A DNA stretch of 64,000 bases from Methylobacterium sp. E-045 (GCF_022829685.1 NZ_JAKSYE010000075.1:62001-126000), one strand, 5' to 3'. Shown: positions 25,064 through 36,203, counted from the first letter of the stretch. Numbers and translations are program-made. Notes: generated from the sequence alone by a model not told the origin.

Positions 25064-26146
25064 GTGAGCGCGACCATGTCCTCGACGCCCGAAGCCCGCC
25101 GTTTCTCCCACAGACGGCGCGTCCTCGCCCTCTGCGCCGGTTCGGTCGGCCTGGTCACGGCGGGGCTCGCCTCCGCGCTGCTGACCTCCGGCGCCGCCCG
25201 GGCAGAGACCGAACTCCTCAACGTCTCCTACGATCCGACGCGTGAGCTCTACAAGGAGATCAACGCGGCCTTCATCGAGGAGTGGAAGGCCAAGACCGGC
25301 GAGACCGTCACCGTCCGCGCGGCCCATGGCGGGTCCGGCTCGCAGGCCCGCACCGTGATCGACGGCATCCCGGCCGATGTGGTGACCCTGGGCATCCCCT
25401 CCGACATCGACGCGATCAGCCGCCTCTCGAAGAAGATCCCCGCCGATTGGCGCACCAAGCTGCCCAACGAGGGCCTGCCCTACACCTCCACCGTGGTGTT
25501 CCTGGTGCGCAAGGGCAACCCGAAGGGCGTGAAGGACTGGGGCGACCTGGTGAAGCCCGACGTGAAGGTGATCACCCCGAACCCGAAGACCTCCGCCGGC
25601 GGGCGTTGGAACTTCCTCGCGGCCTGGGGCTACGCCTACGAGAAGGAGGGCAAGAGTGCCGACAAGGCCAACGCCTTCGTGGGCCAGCTCTACAAGCAGG
25701 TGCCGGTGCTCGATACGGGGGCCCGCGGCTCCACCGTGACCTTCGCCCAGCGCGGCCTCGGCGACGTGCTGCCGACCTGGGAGAACGAGGCCTATCTCGT
25801 GTTCGACGAGTTCGGCCGCGACAAGTTCGACGTGGTCGTGCCGCCGACCTCGATCTATGCCGAGCCGCCGGTGGCCCTGGTCGACGCCAATGTCGACAAG
25901 AAGGGCACCCGCAAGCAGGCCGAGGCCTACCTGCAGTTCCTCTACACGGACACGGCGCAGGCGATCTTCGCCAAGCACCATTACCGTCCGATCAAGCGCG
26001 AGGCCGCCAAGCCCGAGCATCTGGCGCAGCTGCCCGAGCTGAAGCTCTTCAAGATCGAGGATCTCCAGGGCAACTGGGACGATATCCAGAAGAAGAACTT
26101 CGACAATGGCGGGCTGTTCGACCAGCTGAGCAAGCCGCCGCAATAG
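25064..26146 (+). CDS. sbp: Sulfate ABC transporter periplasmic substrate-binding protein
   Basis: A 360-residue binding protein that captures sulfate (possibly thiosulfate) in the periplasm. A Sec signal with an Arg-rich n-region (RRFSHRRRVLALCAG...) ends near ARAETELLNVSYDPTREL. Family motifs include SYDPTRELY, HGGSGSQARTVIDG (oxyanion contact), NPKTSAGGRWNFLAAWGYA and QRGLGDVLPTWENEA. The GTG start has GGAG about 12 bases upstream; ATG 25076 is also possible. First gene of the operon with two permeases and an ATPase; a 237-base gap follows. Could equally be named cysP. Confidence 0.93.
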   Translation: MSATMSSTPEARRFSHRRRVLALCAGSVGLVTAGLASALLTSGAARAETELLNVSYDPTRELYKEINAAFIEEWKAKTGETVTVRAAHGGSGSQARTVIDGIPADVVTLGIPSDIDAISRLSKKIPADWRTKLPNEGLPYTSTVVFLVRKGNPKGVKDWGDLVKPDVKVITPNPKTSAGGRWNFLAAWGYAYEKEGKSADKANAFVGQLYKQVPVLDTGARGSTVTFAQRGLGDVLPTWENEAYLVFDEFGRDKFDVVVPPTSIYAEPPVALVDANVDKKGTRKQAEAYLQFLYTDTAQAIFAKHHYRPIKREAAKPEHLAQLPELKLFKIEDLQGNWDDIQKKNFDNGGLFDQLSKPPQ

Positions 26147-26207
26147 CGCGTCCCTCACCTCCCGCCGCGGCGACGGCATTCCACATGTCGCGGGCTGCGC
26201 GGCTCTC

Positions 26208-26230
26208 GTCCCCCTCGTGGGGAGAGGGAC
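26208..26230. repeat. GC-rich imperfect palindrome in sbp-cysT gap
   Basis: GTCCCCCTC-GT-GGGGAGAGGGAC, an imperfect hairpin of a type that recurs in other intergenic regions here (near 23836 and 48300). It may act as an attenuating or stabilising hairpin between sbp and cysT. Confidence 0.35.
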
Positions 26231-26383
26231 GCGCTCTGTCCGCAAAAGAACATGCGTGCCCCCCGCAGCCGTCACGGGGAGGGTGCCAGCGGAGCGGAGG
26301 CCGACCTTTCGCCGGACACCGCACCGGTTTCCCGACCCGCCGAGGCGGGAGGGCGGCGATCCAACGAGCATTCAGGACCATCC

Positions 26384-27241
26384 ATGGCAGAGCCGCCTCT
26401 GCGTCCGAGACGACGCTTCCGTCAGCCCAGCGTGATCCCCGGCTTCGGCATCACCTTCGGCTACACCCTGACCTGCCTCGGCATCATCGTGCTGCTGCCG
26501 CTGGCCGCCCTCGTCGCCCGTGCCTCCGGCCTCGGCCTGGCGGGGATCTGGCAGGTGGCCACTGATCCGCGCGTCGCCAGCGCCCTGCGCGTGAGCTTCG
26601 GCGTGTCGCTCCTCGCGGCGCTCACCGCCTCGGTCTTCGGTTTCCTCATCGCCTGGGTGCTCACCCGCTACCGGTTCCCCGGCCGCAAGCTCGTGGACGC
26701 GGTGGTGGACCTGCCCTTCGCCCTGCCCACCGCCGTCGCCGGCATCGCCCTGGCCTCCCTCTACGCCCCCAACGGTCTCGTCGGCGAGCAGCTCGCCAAG
26801 CTCGGGATCGAGGCCGCCTACACGCCGGTGGGCATCTACATCGCCATGGTCTTCATCGGCCTGCCCTTCGCCGTGCGGACGGTGCAGCCCCTCATCGAAG
26901 AGATCGACAAGGAGATCGAGGAGGCCTCGGCCACCCTCGGCGCCGACCGCTGGCACACCCTGATCAAGGTGGTGGTGCCGCCGCTGATCCCGGCGGTGCT
27001 CACGGGCTTCGCCCTCGCCTTCGCCCGCGGCGTCGGGGAATACGGCTCGATCATCTTCATCGCCGGCAACCTGCCCTACGTCTCCGAGATCGCGCCGCTC
27101 CTCATCGTCATCAAGCTCTCCGAGTTCGATTACGGGGGCGCCTGCGCCATCGCGACGATCATGCTCGGCATCTCGTTCGTGACGCTGCTGGCCATCAACC
27201 TGATCCAGGCCTGGAGCCGCAGGAGGTTCGGATATGTCTAG
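26384..27241 (+). CDS. cysT: Sulfate ABC transporter permease CysT
   Basis: 285 residues, six predicted membrane helices, inner-membrane channel half of the sulfate importer. The MetI-type coupling loop is [19 protein letters not shown], followed by [27 protein letters not shown], characteristic of CysT. The ATG at 26384 is chosen because [12 protein letters not shown] leads straight into the first helix; the upstream frame is intergenic. It overlaps cysW by 8 bases. Confidence 0.95.
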   Translation: MAEPPLRPRRRFRQPSVIPGFGITFGYTLTCLGIIVLLPLAALVARASGLGLAGIWQVATDPRVASALRVSFGVSLLAALTASVFGFLIAWVLTRYRFPGRKLVDAVVDLPFALPTAVAGIALASLYAPNGLVGEQLAKLGIEAAYTPVGIYIAMVFIGLPFAVRTVQPLIEEIDKEIEEASATLGADRWHTLIKVVVPPLIPAVLTGFALAFARGVGEYGSIIFIAGNLPYVSEIAPLLIVIKLSEFDYGGACAIATIMLGISFVTLLAINLIQAWSRRRFGYV

Positions 27242-28112
27242 CGCCCTCGCCACCCGGCCGCCCGCCCGCGCCGGGAGCGTGGTGACCGAAGGCCTCGCCG
27301 TCCGCGCCCTGCTGATCGGGATCGCGGTGGTCTTCCTCGCCCTGTTCCTGGTGCTGCCCCTGGTGACGGTGTTCATCCAGGCCTTCGCCAAGGGCTGGTC
27401 GGCCTATCTCGCCGCCTTCACCGAGGCGGATGCCCGCTCGGCGATCCGCCTGACCCTGCTCACCGCGGCCATCGCCGTGCCGTTCAACCTCGTCTTCGGC
27501 ATCATGGCCTCCTGGGCCGTCGCCAAGTTCGAGTTCCGCGGCAAGAACCTGCTCGTGACCCTCATCGACCTGCCGTTCTCGGTCTCGCCGGTGGTCTCGG
27601 GCCTGATCTACGTCCTCGTCTTCGGCGCCCAGGGACTCCTCGGTCCGTGGCTGCTCGCGCACGACATCCAGATCATCTTCGCCGTTCCCGGCATCGTGCT
27701 CGCCACGATCTTCGTCACCTTCCCCTTCGTCGCCCGCCAGCTGATCCCGCTGATGCAGGAACAGGGGACGGCGGAGGAGGAAGCCGCGCTGACCCTGGGC
27801 GCCTCCGGCTGGCACGCCTTCCGGACGGTGACGCTGCCCAACATCCGCTGGGGGCTGCTCTACAGCGTGCTCCTCTGCAACGCCCGGGCGATGGGTGAAT
27901 TCGGCGCGGTGTCGGTGGTCTCGGGCCATATCCGCGGATTGACGAACACGCTGCCGCTCCACGTGGAGATCCTCTACAATGAGTACAACTTCGTTGCCTC
28001 TTTCGCCGTCGCTTCCCTCCTTGCCGGCCTCGCTCTTGTCACCCTCCTCGTCAAATCCCTCCTCGAATGGCGCTTCAGCGCCGAGATCGCAGCCGGCGCA
28101 CGGGGCCACTGA
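27234..28112 (+). CDS. cysW: Sulfate ABC transporter permease CysW
   Basis: 292 residues, six membrane helices, partner permease to CysT. Characteristic elements are [14 protein letters not shown], the coupling loop [18 protein letters not shown] and [19 protein letters not shown]. The gene starts within the end of cysT (8-bp overlap) and ends just before the ATPase gene, so all three are translationally linked. Confidence 0.95.
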   Translation: MSSALATRPPARAGSVVTEGLAVRALLIGIAVVFLALFLVLPLVTVFIQAFAKGWSAYLAAFTEADARSAIRLTLLTAAIAVPFNLVFGIMASWAVAKFEFRGKNLLVTLIDLPFSVSPVVSGLIYVLVFGAQGLLGPWLLAHDIQIIFAVPGIVLATIFVTFPFVARQLIPLMQEQGTAEEEAALTLGASGWHAFRTVTLPNIRWGLLYSVLLCNARAMGEFGAVSVVSGHIRGLTNTLPLHVEILYNEYNFVASFAVASLLAGLALVTLLVKSLLEWRFSAEIAAGARGH

Positions 28113-28116
28113 CCCG

Positions 28117-29163
<1,047 letters not shown>

Positions 29164-29181
29164 CGGGGCGGCGCCGGGACG

Positions 29182-29209
29182 GCGGAGGAAACGGTTGCGC
29201 TTCCTCCGC
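29182..29209 (+). terminator. Hairpin terminator of the sulfate operon
   Basis: GCGGAGGAA (29182-29190) pairs with TTCCTCCGC (29201-29209) around a 10-base loop, 18 bases after the cysA stop. Confidence 0.55.
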
Positions 29210-29256
29210 GGATCGGCTGTGACTCCCGCCGTCGAAATCGAGCGGGAGGACGCAGC

Positions 29257-29814
29257 ATGTCGGGTCACGGAGCCATCGAGGGCTCGAACAAGAAGGTCGC
29301 GCTGCTGATCTCGGTGCTGGCGCTGTTCCTGGCGCTGGCCGAGACCCTGGCCAAGGGCGCGCAGACGGAAGCGCTCAGCGCCAACGTCGAATCCTCCAAC
29401 CAATGGGCCTATTACCAGGCCCGTACCATCCGCGGCACCATCCTCAAGACCGCCGACGAGACCCTCGCCCTGATCCCGCCGGAGACGGCCAACGCACCGG
29501 CCATCGCGGCCAAGCGCGCCGAATGGGCCAAGACCATGGCCCGCTGGGAATCGGACCCCGCCACCGGCGACGGGCGCAAGGAGCTGCAGGAGAAGGCGCG
29601 GGCCTCGCAGGAGCACCGCGACCTCGCGCTCCACCGCTACCACCATTACGAGTTCGGCTCGGCCGCCTTCCAGATCGGCATCGTGCTGGCCTCGGCCCAG
29701 GTCATCACCGGCATCGCCGCGCTGACGCTGGCCGGCGGGTTCCTGGGCGTCGCCGGCCTCGTGATGCTGGGCTTCGGCCTCTACGCGCCGCACGTTCTGC
29801 CGTTCTTCCACTGA
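29257..29814 (+). CDS. DUF4337 family membrane protein
   Basis: 185 residues: one N-terminal helix (about 12-30, ALLISVLALFLALAETLA), a soluble middle with SNQWAYYQARTIRGT, and two C-terminal helices (about 130-182). The order and the QWAYYQAK/R-type motif match DUF4337, a family of unknown function in the inner membrane. A GGGAGGA precedes the ATG. It is followed by the psiE-like gene after 70 bases. Confidence 0.8.
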   Translation: MSGHGAIEGSNKKVALLISVLALFLALAETLAKGAQTEALSANVESSNQWAYYQARTIRGTILKTADETLALIPPETANAPAIAAKRAEWAKTMARWESDPATGDGRKELQEKARASQEHRDLALHRYHHYEFGSAAFQIGIVLASAQVITGIAALTLAGGFLGVAGLVMLGFGLYAPHVLPFFH

Positions 29815-29884
29815 CGCGGGAATCAGGGCGCCGAGCCTGGACTCTCGCCTCCTTCGCGACACTTGAAGGAGAGGGAGGCATGTC

Positions 29885-30391
29885 ATGGCGCAAGACAGCG
29901 AGCAGGAAGGCCGGCTGACCCGGATCTCGGCCTTCGTCTTTCTCCATACCGAACACGCGGTCTATGCCGCCCTGGGCCTGCTTCTCGCCGGGACGGCGAT
30001 CCTCGCGCTCATCGACGCGACGGGCCTGCTCTTCGGCGCGATCCGCCATCTCGGGGGCTCGGGCGAACTCCTCAAGATCGTCGACAGCCTGCTGTTCCTG
30101 CTGATGCTGGTGGAGATCCTGCACACGGTGCGGGTCTCGATGCGCTCGGGCAAGCTCACCTGCGAGCCCTTCCTCATCGTCGGGCTGATCGCCTCGATCC
30201 GGCGCGTCCTCGTCATCACCCTGCAATCCTCGGAAGTGATGCATGCGCCGATGACGGCCGAGCGCGAGGCGCTGTTCCGCGCCTCGATGATCGAGCTCGG
30301 CGTGCTGTCCGGGCTCATCCTCACCATGGTGATCTCGATCTTCCTGCTGCACCGCGCCCGCGACGACAACGAGGTGGCCGGCAAGGAATGA
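29885..30391 (+). CDS. PsiE-like phosphate-starvation-inducible membrane protein
   Basis: 168 residues with about four membrane helices (near 25-45, 65-85, 95-115, 135-155). LLKIVDSLLFLLMLVEILHTV and the following FLIVGLIASIRRVLVITL match the PsiE family, whose exact role is unknown. A GAGGGAGG lies close upstream. Phosphate control is known for E. coli psiE; no Pho box was identified here. Confidence 0.82.
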   Translation: MAQDSEQEGRLTRISAFVFLHTEHAVYAALGLLLAGTAILALIDATGLLFGAIRHLGGSGELLKIVDSLLFLLMLVEILHTVRVSMRSGKLTCEPFLIVGLIASIRRVLVITLQSSEVMHAPMTAEREALFRASMIELGVLSGLILTMVISIFLLHRARDDNEVAGKE

Positions 30392-30531
30392 CCTTGGAAT
30401 GACCTTTGGAATGATCTTGCGGCCGCGGAGTTGGCGTCGCACTTGCGACAGCGAGGCCCGATCGTCAGATCAGGCCGATGGGACGAGCGGTCGCGACGCC
30501 GCGATGGTGCGGATGAGACGGACCGGGACCG

Positions 30532-31878
30532 ATGATCAGCGCCTTCGACCTGTTCAAGATCGGGATCGGCCCGTCGAGTTCGCATACGGTGGGGCCGATG
30601 GCGGCGGCCCTCGCGTTCCGCGAGCGGACGCGGCGCCGTCCCGGCCTCGCCCGCATCCGCGCCGAGATCTTCGGCTCCCTCGCCTGGACCGGGCGCGGAC
30701 ACGGGACCGACATCGCCATCCTCCTCGGCCTCCTCGGCCATAGCCCCGCCGGGATCGACCCCGACCGGGTCGACGAGTACGTGGCCGAGGCGAAGCGGAC
30801 GGGCCGGCTCGGCCTCGGCGGCCCGGCCTTCGCCCTCGAGAGCGATCTCGTCTTCAACTTCACCGAGGTGCTGCCGGTGCACACCAACGGCATGCGCTTC
30901 CGCGCCCTCGACGGGCACGGCACGGTCCTCGACACGGTCACCTGCTACTCCATCGGCGGCGGGTTCGTGGTCGGCGAGGAGGCGGTCCGCGCGAGCGAGG
31001 CGATGACCTTTCCGCTCCCCTATGCCAGCGCCGCCGATCTTCTCGCGACGTGCCTGCGCACCGGCTTCTCCATCGCCCAGGTCCAGCGCGCCAACGAGGG
31101 CGCGAGCCGCAGCCGCGAGGCCATCGACGAGGGTCTGGACGCCATCCGCGACGCGATGTTCGCCTGTATCGACCGGGGCCTGCGCCAGACCGGGGAACTG
31201 CCCGGCGGCCTCAAGGTGCGGCGGCGGGCCAAGAAGCTGTTCGAGGACCTGGAGGCCAACCGCCATCTCAACGCCCGGCCGGCCCACGAGATCATGGACT
31301 GGATCAGCCTGTTCGCCCTCGCGGTGAACGAGGAGAACGCCGCCGGCGGCCGGGTGGTGACCGCCCCCACCAACGGCGCCGCCGGGATCGTCCCCGCCGT
31401 CCTGCGCTACGCCCGCGACTTCTGCCCCGGCTGGTCGGACGAGCGCGGCCGCGAATTCCTGCTGGTGGCCGCCGCCATCGGCGGCCTCATCAAGAGCCGC
31501 GCCTCGATCTCCGGCGCCGAGGTCGGCTGCCAGGGGGAGGTCGGCTCGGCGGCGGCCATGGCGGCGGCGGGCCTCGCCGCGCTGCTCGGTGGCTCGACCC
31601 TGCAGATCGAGAACGCCGCCGAGATCGCCATGGAGCACCATCTCGGCATGACCTGCGACCCGATCGGCGGCCTCGTCCAGATCCCCTGCATCGAGCGCAA
31701 CGCCTTCGGCGCCAACAAGGCGGTGGTCGCCGCCTCCCTGGCCCTTCGCGGCGACGGCATCCACCGGGTCAGCCTCGACGAGGTCATCGAGACCATGCGC
31801 CAGACCGGCCACGACATGCAGGCGAAGTACAAGGAAACCTCGCTGGGCGGCCTCGCGGTGAACGTGGCGGCGTGCTGA
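30532..31878 (+). CDS. sdaA: L-serine ammonia-lyase (single-chain, iron-sulfur)
   Basis: A 448-residue L-serine dehydratase that converts serine to pyruvate and ammonia with a [4Fe-4S] cluster. The N-terminal beta domain shows IGPSSSHTVGPM; the catalytic part shows PTNGAAGIVPAVL, EVGCQGEVGSA and MTCDPIGGLVQIPCIERNAFG with the cluster Cys residues. The protein ends in AVNVAAC; the C-terminal Cys is the conserved tail residue that reaches into the active site in type 2 enzymes. In a serine-cycle organism it would drain serine to pyruvate. Stand-alone gene. Confidence 0.95.
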   Translation: MISAFDLFKIGIGPSSSHTVGPMAAALAFRERTRRRPGLARIRAEIFGSLAWTGRGHGTDIAILLGLLGHSPAGIDPDRVDEYVAEAKRTGRLGLGGPAFALESDLVFNFTEVLPVHTNGMRFRALDGHGTVLDTVTCYSIGGGFVVGEEAVRASEAMTFPLPYASAADLLATCLRTGFSIAQVQRANEGASRSREAIDEGLDAIRDAMFACIDRGLRQTGELPGGLKVRRRAKKLFEDLEANRHLNARPAHEIMDWISLFALAVNEENAAGGRVVTAPTNGAAGIVPAVLRYARDFCPGWSDERGREFLLVAAAIGGLIKSRASISGAEVGCQGEVGSAAAMAAAGLAALLGGSTLQIENAAEIAMEHHLGMTCDPIGGLVQIPCIERNAFGANKAVVAASLALRGDGIHRVSLDEVIETMRQTGHDMQAKYKETSLGGLAVNVAAC

Positions 31879-31972
31879 GGGAGGAGAGCCTCCGCATTGT
31901 CGAGAAGACCCGAGCGAGGTCGAGCATCGGCTCGCCCCCGCGACTCCGCTCGGCTCCCGGCCCTCGCCCGCC

Positions 31973-33895
31973 TCACCGCGGCGCGGAGATTTCCGCCTCC
32001 GCGACCGTCCAGACGTCCTGGCGCGCGGGCGTGCCGCGCTCCTCGCCCCGGCGGACCGAGGCGAGATCGAGGAGTTCGGGGGCGCGGTTCGTGTCGTCGA
32101 CGGAGAGGAACAGGCCGTTCCTCTGCGAGGCCCGGCCGAGATCGGCGCGGCTGGTCAGCACGCTGAAGGCGGGGCTCGTGAGGAGCGCAAGGGCCACCGG
32201 CCCCATCCACAGGGCGAGCCAGGGATCGCCGGCATAGGCGAGAAGGCCCGCGAGCAGGGCGCCCGCCACCAGGGCGTCCACCTGCAGGCGGATCGCCTCG
32301 GACCACGGCACCTGACGGTCGTCGCGCACCTGCGAATCCCAGCGCACCACGCGGCCGATGAAGGTGGTGGCGACGGCGCCGGCGGCGAAGACCGTCATGA
32401 CCGGCCAGAGCAGCACCCAGACGATCTGCTCGAGCACGGCGCTCTTCAGGAGCGAAGCCGTACCGCCGAACGCGGCGCGGCGGGCCGGCGAGGCCAGGAC
32501 ATGGCCGAGGCTGAGGAGCTTGGGCAGGGCCATCACGGCGACGACGAGGGCGGCCAGCGCATGGGCGGCGAGGCCCGTTCCGGTGAGCCCATAGGCCAGC
32601 AGGCCGAGATCGCCGGTCAGGGCGGCCCGGATCGAGGCGGCGGCGAGGAACAGCACCCAGAGCGGGCAGGCGAGGTAGGACAGGATCCCGACCATGAGGT
32701 GCCAGCGGCTCGCCGCGCGCAGCCCCGGCAGGGCGGTGACGCGCAGGTGCTGCATGTTGCCCTGGCACCAGCGCCGCTCGCGCCCGAGGAGATCGACGAG
32801 GTTCGTCGGCATCTCCTCCCAGGTGCCGCCCATCTCCGGCAGGAGGCGGACCTCCCATCCGGCCCGGCGCAGGAGGGCGCCCTCGACGATGTCGTGACAC
32901 AGGATCTCGCCGCCGAGGGGCGCCTTGCCGGGCAGCACCGGCAGTTCGGCGTTGTCGGCGAAGGCCGCGACCCGCAGGATCGCGTTGTGGCCCCAATAGC
33001 TCCCGTCCGCGCCCTGCCAGGTCTCGAGGCAGCGGATCGACAGGGGCGCGTAGAGCCGCACGGCGAATTGCTGGATGCGGGCGAACAGCGTGTCCCGGCC
33101 GGTGGCGTAGGAGACGGTCTGGATCAGCCCGACCTTCGGCGCCTCCTCCATCAGCCGGGCGAGGCGGCGCATGGTGGCGCCGGTCATGAGGCTGTCCGCG
33201 TCGAGGACGATCATGAAATCGTAGTCCGCGCCGTAGGACTTGCAGAACTCGGCGATGTTGCCGGCCTTGCGGCCCGCATTGTCCTGGCGCCGCCGGTAGC
33301 GGAAACGCGGCAGGCCGGGGCCGTTCAGGCTGGCCCAGGCCTCGATCCGGGCGAATTCATGCTCCTCCACCGCCGCGATGGCGCCGTCGCGGGTATCGGA
33401 GAGGACGAAGATGTCGATATCGGAGCCGTCTCCGCCGGAGCGCTGGAGGGAGCGGGCCATGACGCGCAGGGCGGCGAACACCGCCACCGCGTCCTCGGCA
33501 TGGATCGCCACCACGGCCGCCGTGCGGCTCAGGCCCGAGGCGGTGGCCGGCACCGTGGCCGAGCGGAGCTCGATCGCGGATTTGGCGGCATCGCCGAACC
33601 CGGCCGCCGCGAGGCCGTAGACGTATTGCCAGGCGACGAAGGATTGCCACGTCATCACGAGGCCGAACAGCACCAGCACGGCCCAGCCCAGCGCACCGTC
33701 GGGGCGTCCGTAGGCGGAGACGGCGAGCCACGCGATCGCGGCCGCGGTGACCAGGGTCGGCACCGCCAGCAGGAGCCGCCGCCACAGGAGCGACGGCGCC
33801 TCGAACACGGGCGTCCCGCCCGGCCGGATCGCGGGAATCGCCGGGTCCGGGATTCCGGCTTGGGATGCGTCGTGCGACAACCGGGGGATGGACAT
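31973..33895 (-). CDS. opgH: Glucans biosynthesis glucosyltransferase OpgH (MdoH)
   Basis: A 640-residue inner-membrane GT2 glycosyltransferase that makes the beta-1,2-glucan backbone of osmoregulated periplasmic glucans from UDP-glucose. Two helices precede the catalytic domain (near 35-85); IVLDADSLM is the D-x-D site, and RERRWCQGNMQH is the Q/RxxRW product-binding motif; about five helices follow. Length is shorter than E. coli OpgH (about 850), as in many Rhizobiales. It is divergent from opgG/D with 63 bases between the starts. Confidence 0.93.
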   Translation of the reverse strand: MSIPRLSHDASQAGIPDPAIPAIRPGGTPVFEAPSLLWRRLLLAVPTLVTAAAIAWLAVSAYGRPDGALGWAVLVLFGLVMTWQSFVAWQYVYGLAAAGFGDAAKSAIELRSATVPATASGLSRTAAVVAIHAEDAVAVFAALRVMARSLQRSGGDGSDIDIFVLSDTRDGAIAAVEEHEFARIEAWASLNGPGLPRFRYRRRQDNAGRKAGNIAEFCKSYGADYDFMIVLDADSLMTGATMRRLARLMEEAPKVGLIQTVSYATGRDTLFARIQQFAVRLYAPLSIRCLETWQGADGSYWGHNAILRVAAFADNAELPVLPGKAPLGGEILCHDIVEGALLRRAGWEVRLLPEMGGTWEEMPTNLVDLLGRERRWCQGNMQHLRVTALPGLRAASRWHLMVGILSYLACPLWVLFLAAASIRAALTGDLGLLAYGLTGTGLAAHALAALVVAVMALPKLLSLGHVLASPARRAAFGGTASLLKSAVLEQIVWVLLWPVMTVFAAGAVATTFIGRVVRWDSQVRDDRQVPWSEAIRLQVDALVAGALLAGLLAYAGDPWLALWMGPVALALLTSPAFSVLTSRADLGRASQRNGLFLSVDDTNRAPELLDLASVRRGEERGTPARQDVWTVAEAEISAPR

Positions 33896-33958
33896 GGGGC
33901 GATGGACACTCGATCGAAGTGAAGTGGGCCGTCATCCGTCACGACATGAAGGGCATCG

Positions 33959-35608
33959 ATGACACGGGACGACGGTGGAGACGAGCGTTCGGGACGCGAG
34001 CCCCTCTCGCGGCGGCAGACCTTGCAGACCGCGCTCGGTATGACCGCCGGCATCATAATGCCTAGTGCCGTCGACCTGAATACCGCCAGAACGATGGCCG
34101 CCGATACGCTCGACCCGGCCCATGACGGGCCGATGACCTTCGAGGGCGTCGTGGCCCAGGCCCGCCGCCTCGCCGCCGCACCCTACCGGCCCGCTCCGGA
34201 GGATCTCCCGGCCCCCCTCGCCGGCCTCAGCTACGACGGCTACCGGGCGATCACCTTCCGCCCCGACGCGGCCCCGCGCCTCGGCGGCTCGTTCTCGCTG
34301 CAGCTGTTCCATCGCGGCTTCCTGCAGAAGAAGCGCGTCGCCCTGTTCCTCCAGCCGCCGGACGGGCCGCCGCAGCCGATCCTCTACCAGTCGAGCCTGT
34401 TCGATCTCGGCTCCGCCCTCGCCGGGCAGGATTTTTCCCGCGATCTCGGCTTTGCCGGCTTCCGGCTGCATCACGCCTTCGACGATGCGAAGCCGGCTCA
34501 GCAGGAGGAATTTTTGGTCTTCCTCGGCGCCTCGTACTTCCGGCTTCGCGGGAAGACGCAGGAATACGGCCTCTCGGCGCGGGGCGCCGCGATCCGGACC
34601 GGCGGTCCCGGCGCGGAGGAGTTTCCGGACTTCACGGCGTTCTGGATCTGCGAGCCGAAGGCCGAATCCCGCGCCGTGACGATCCTGGCGCTCCTCGATT
34701 CCCCGAGTCTCGCGGGCGCCTACCGCTTCGTGGTCGAACCCGGCGAGACCTCGCGGATGGTCGTCACCGCCGCGCTGCATCCCCGCGCCGCGATTCCGCG
34801 CCTCGGCCTCGCTCCCCTCACCAGCATGTTCCTGCACGGGCAGAACGGTCCCGGCGCGCGCGGCGCCGCGCCCTTCGACGATTTCAGGCCCCAGGTCCAC
34901 GATTCCGACGGGCTCGTGGTCTCCACCCGGGACGATCGCCTGTGGCGCCCCTTGAGCAACGGACGGCGCGAGCCGCAGATCTCGGCCTTCCGGGTCGATC
35001 CCCTCGACGGGTTCGGGCTTCTCCAGCGCGAGCGGAGCTTTGCCGCCTACCTCGATGTCCAGGCCCGGCACGAGGCCCGGCCCGGCCTCTGGGTCACGCC
35101 CCAGGCGGGGTTCGGCGCCGGGGCGGTGCAGCTCTTCGAGATCCCGTCCCGCGAGGAGTACATGGACAACGTCGTCGCCGCCTTCGTGCCGGGCGCACCG
35201 GTCACGGCGGGGAGCGCCCTCGACCTCGCCTACACGCTGTCCACAATCGGGTCCGAACCGGACACCGCCGTGCTGAGCGCGCTGGCCAGGGTGGTCTCCA
35301 CCCGCGTCGGTTCGGCGGAGCGCCTGCGCCCGACCACGCCGCCGAGTCCGGAACGGCGCCTCTACGTCGTCGATTTCGAGGGACCGGGACTGCCCGCGGG
35401 CCATGACGGTGACATCGCGGCCGAGGTCTCGGCCAGTGCCGGCACCCTGGTCGATCCGGTGGTGGAACGGGTGCCCCAGACCGGGGGCTGGCGCCTCTAT
35501 GTGGAATGGCGCGCGCCGACGCCGCTGCCGCCCGGCGACGTCATCCTGCGGGCGCGCCTCATGCGCGGCGGTCGCCCGCTCAGCGAGACCTGGGACAACG
35601 CCGCCTGA
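33959..35608 (+). CDS. Periplasmic glucan biosynthesis protein OpgG/OpgD
   Basis: 549 residues, the periplasmic partner needed for glucan branching and release. The N-terminus has a twin-arginine signal (LSRRQTLQTALGMTAG), which favours the Tat-exported OpgD type over Sec-exported OpgG. Family features include TFEGVVAQARRLAAAPY, YRAITFRPD, LFHRGFLQKK, EYGLSARGAAIRT and a C-terminal Ig-like domain starting near 460. AAGGG lies 6 bases before the ATG. It is divergent from opgH rather than in the usual same-strand operon. Confidence 0.92.
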   Translation: MTRDDGGDERSGREPLSRRQTLQTALGMTAGIIMPSAVDLNTARTMAADTLDPAHDGPMTFEGVVAQARRLAAAPYRPAPEDLPAPLAGLSYDGYRAITFRPDAAPRLGGSFSLQLFHRGFLQKKRVALFLQPPDGPPQPILYQSSLFDLGSALAGQDFSRDLGFAGFRLHHAFDDAKPAQQEEFLVFLGASYFRLRGKTQEYGLSARGAAIRTGGPGAEEFPDFTAFWICEPKAESRAVTILALLDSPSLAGAYRFVVEPGETSRMVVTAALHPRAAIPRLGLAPLTSMFLHGQNGPGARGAAPFDDFRPQVHDSDGLVVSTRDDRLWRPLSNGRREPQISAFRVDPLDGFGLLQRERSFAAYLDVQARHEARPGLWVTPQAGFGAGAVQLFEIPSREEYMDNVVAAFVPGAPVTAGSALDLAYTLSTIGSEPDTAVLSALARVVSTRVGSAERLRPTTPPSPERRLYVVDFEGPGLPAGHDGDIAAEVSASAGTLVDPVVERVPQTGGWRLYVEWRAPTPLPPGDVILRARLMRGGRPLSETWDNAA

Positions 35609-35906
35609 TCGCCGGGCAATCCCCCGCCGCGGCTTTCGTCGATGACAGCCTGTCGTCGAGCCCCTGGCACGGGCTCGCCGCGCACCGGCCGTCCTGCGGA
35701 ACCAGGCGCCTGCGCCAATCGGCCCGCGAGAGGGGCGAGCGCTTCCGGGCGGAGGAGAACGGCCGCCGCATCGGGGAGCCGAGGAGCCTCGACCCGCTGC
35801 CGGAATGATGCCGGTCGTTGCTGCGATGCAACAGGGCGGCGGCGATGGTCGGTGCGGGAGAAACTCGCAATTGACCCCCCCGTCGCCACCGACCTAGCTT
35901 GGCCGT
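35609..35906. other. Gap between opgG/D and the cobalamin riboswitch
   Basis: Just under 300 bases; no gene supported. It must contain the promoter of the riboswitch-controlled transcript, but no clear -35/-10 pair was recognised. Confidence 0.4.
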
Positions 35907-36076
35907 GACGGTTCCTCCTCGGGGGATCAAAAGGGAACGCGGTGAGGGTCTTGGGCCCGATGCCGCGGCTGCCCCCGCAACTGTAAGCGGCGAGCCCTTC
36001 ATCAACACGTCACTGGGTGATTCACCTGGGAAGACGATGAGAGGGCGGCGACCCGCGAGCCAGGAGACCTGCCGTC
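35907..36076 (+). promoter_or_regulatory. Cobalamin (B12) riboswitch
   Basis: All landmark blocks occur in order: AAAAGGGAACGCGGTG, GCCGCGGCTGCCCCCGCAAC with TGTAAGCGG (the B12 box region), TCACTGG, CTGGGAAGAC, GACCCGCGAGCCAGGAGACC and the closing CCGTC, which pairs with GACGG at 35907-35911 to make P1. Adenosyl- or methylcobalamin binding would switch off the TonB-dependent receptor gene starting 127 bases further on. Confidence 0.95.
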
Positions 36077-36203
36077 AGTCGTGGTCACCCGCGAAACGCA
36101 TCGGGCGGGGTGTCCCGGTGGGGTGTCGGGGCGTTCGTATATCGGGAACGCATCGGCTTCGTTCGCGGTGACGTGCCACTGCCGTCGCCCGAGGTTCTCG
36201 CCC

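Noticed and set aside
27979..28116. Longer N-terminus for CysA
   Set aside because: It lies wholly inside cysW and encodes a Ser/Pro-rich tail unlike any CysA; the GTG just after the cysW stop fits the family.
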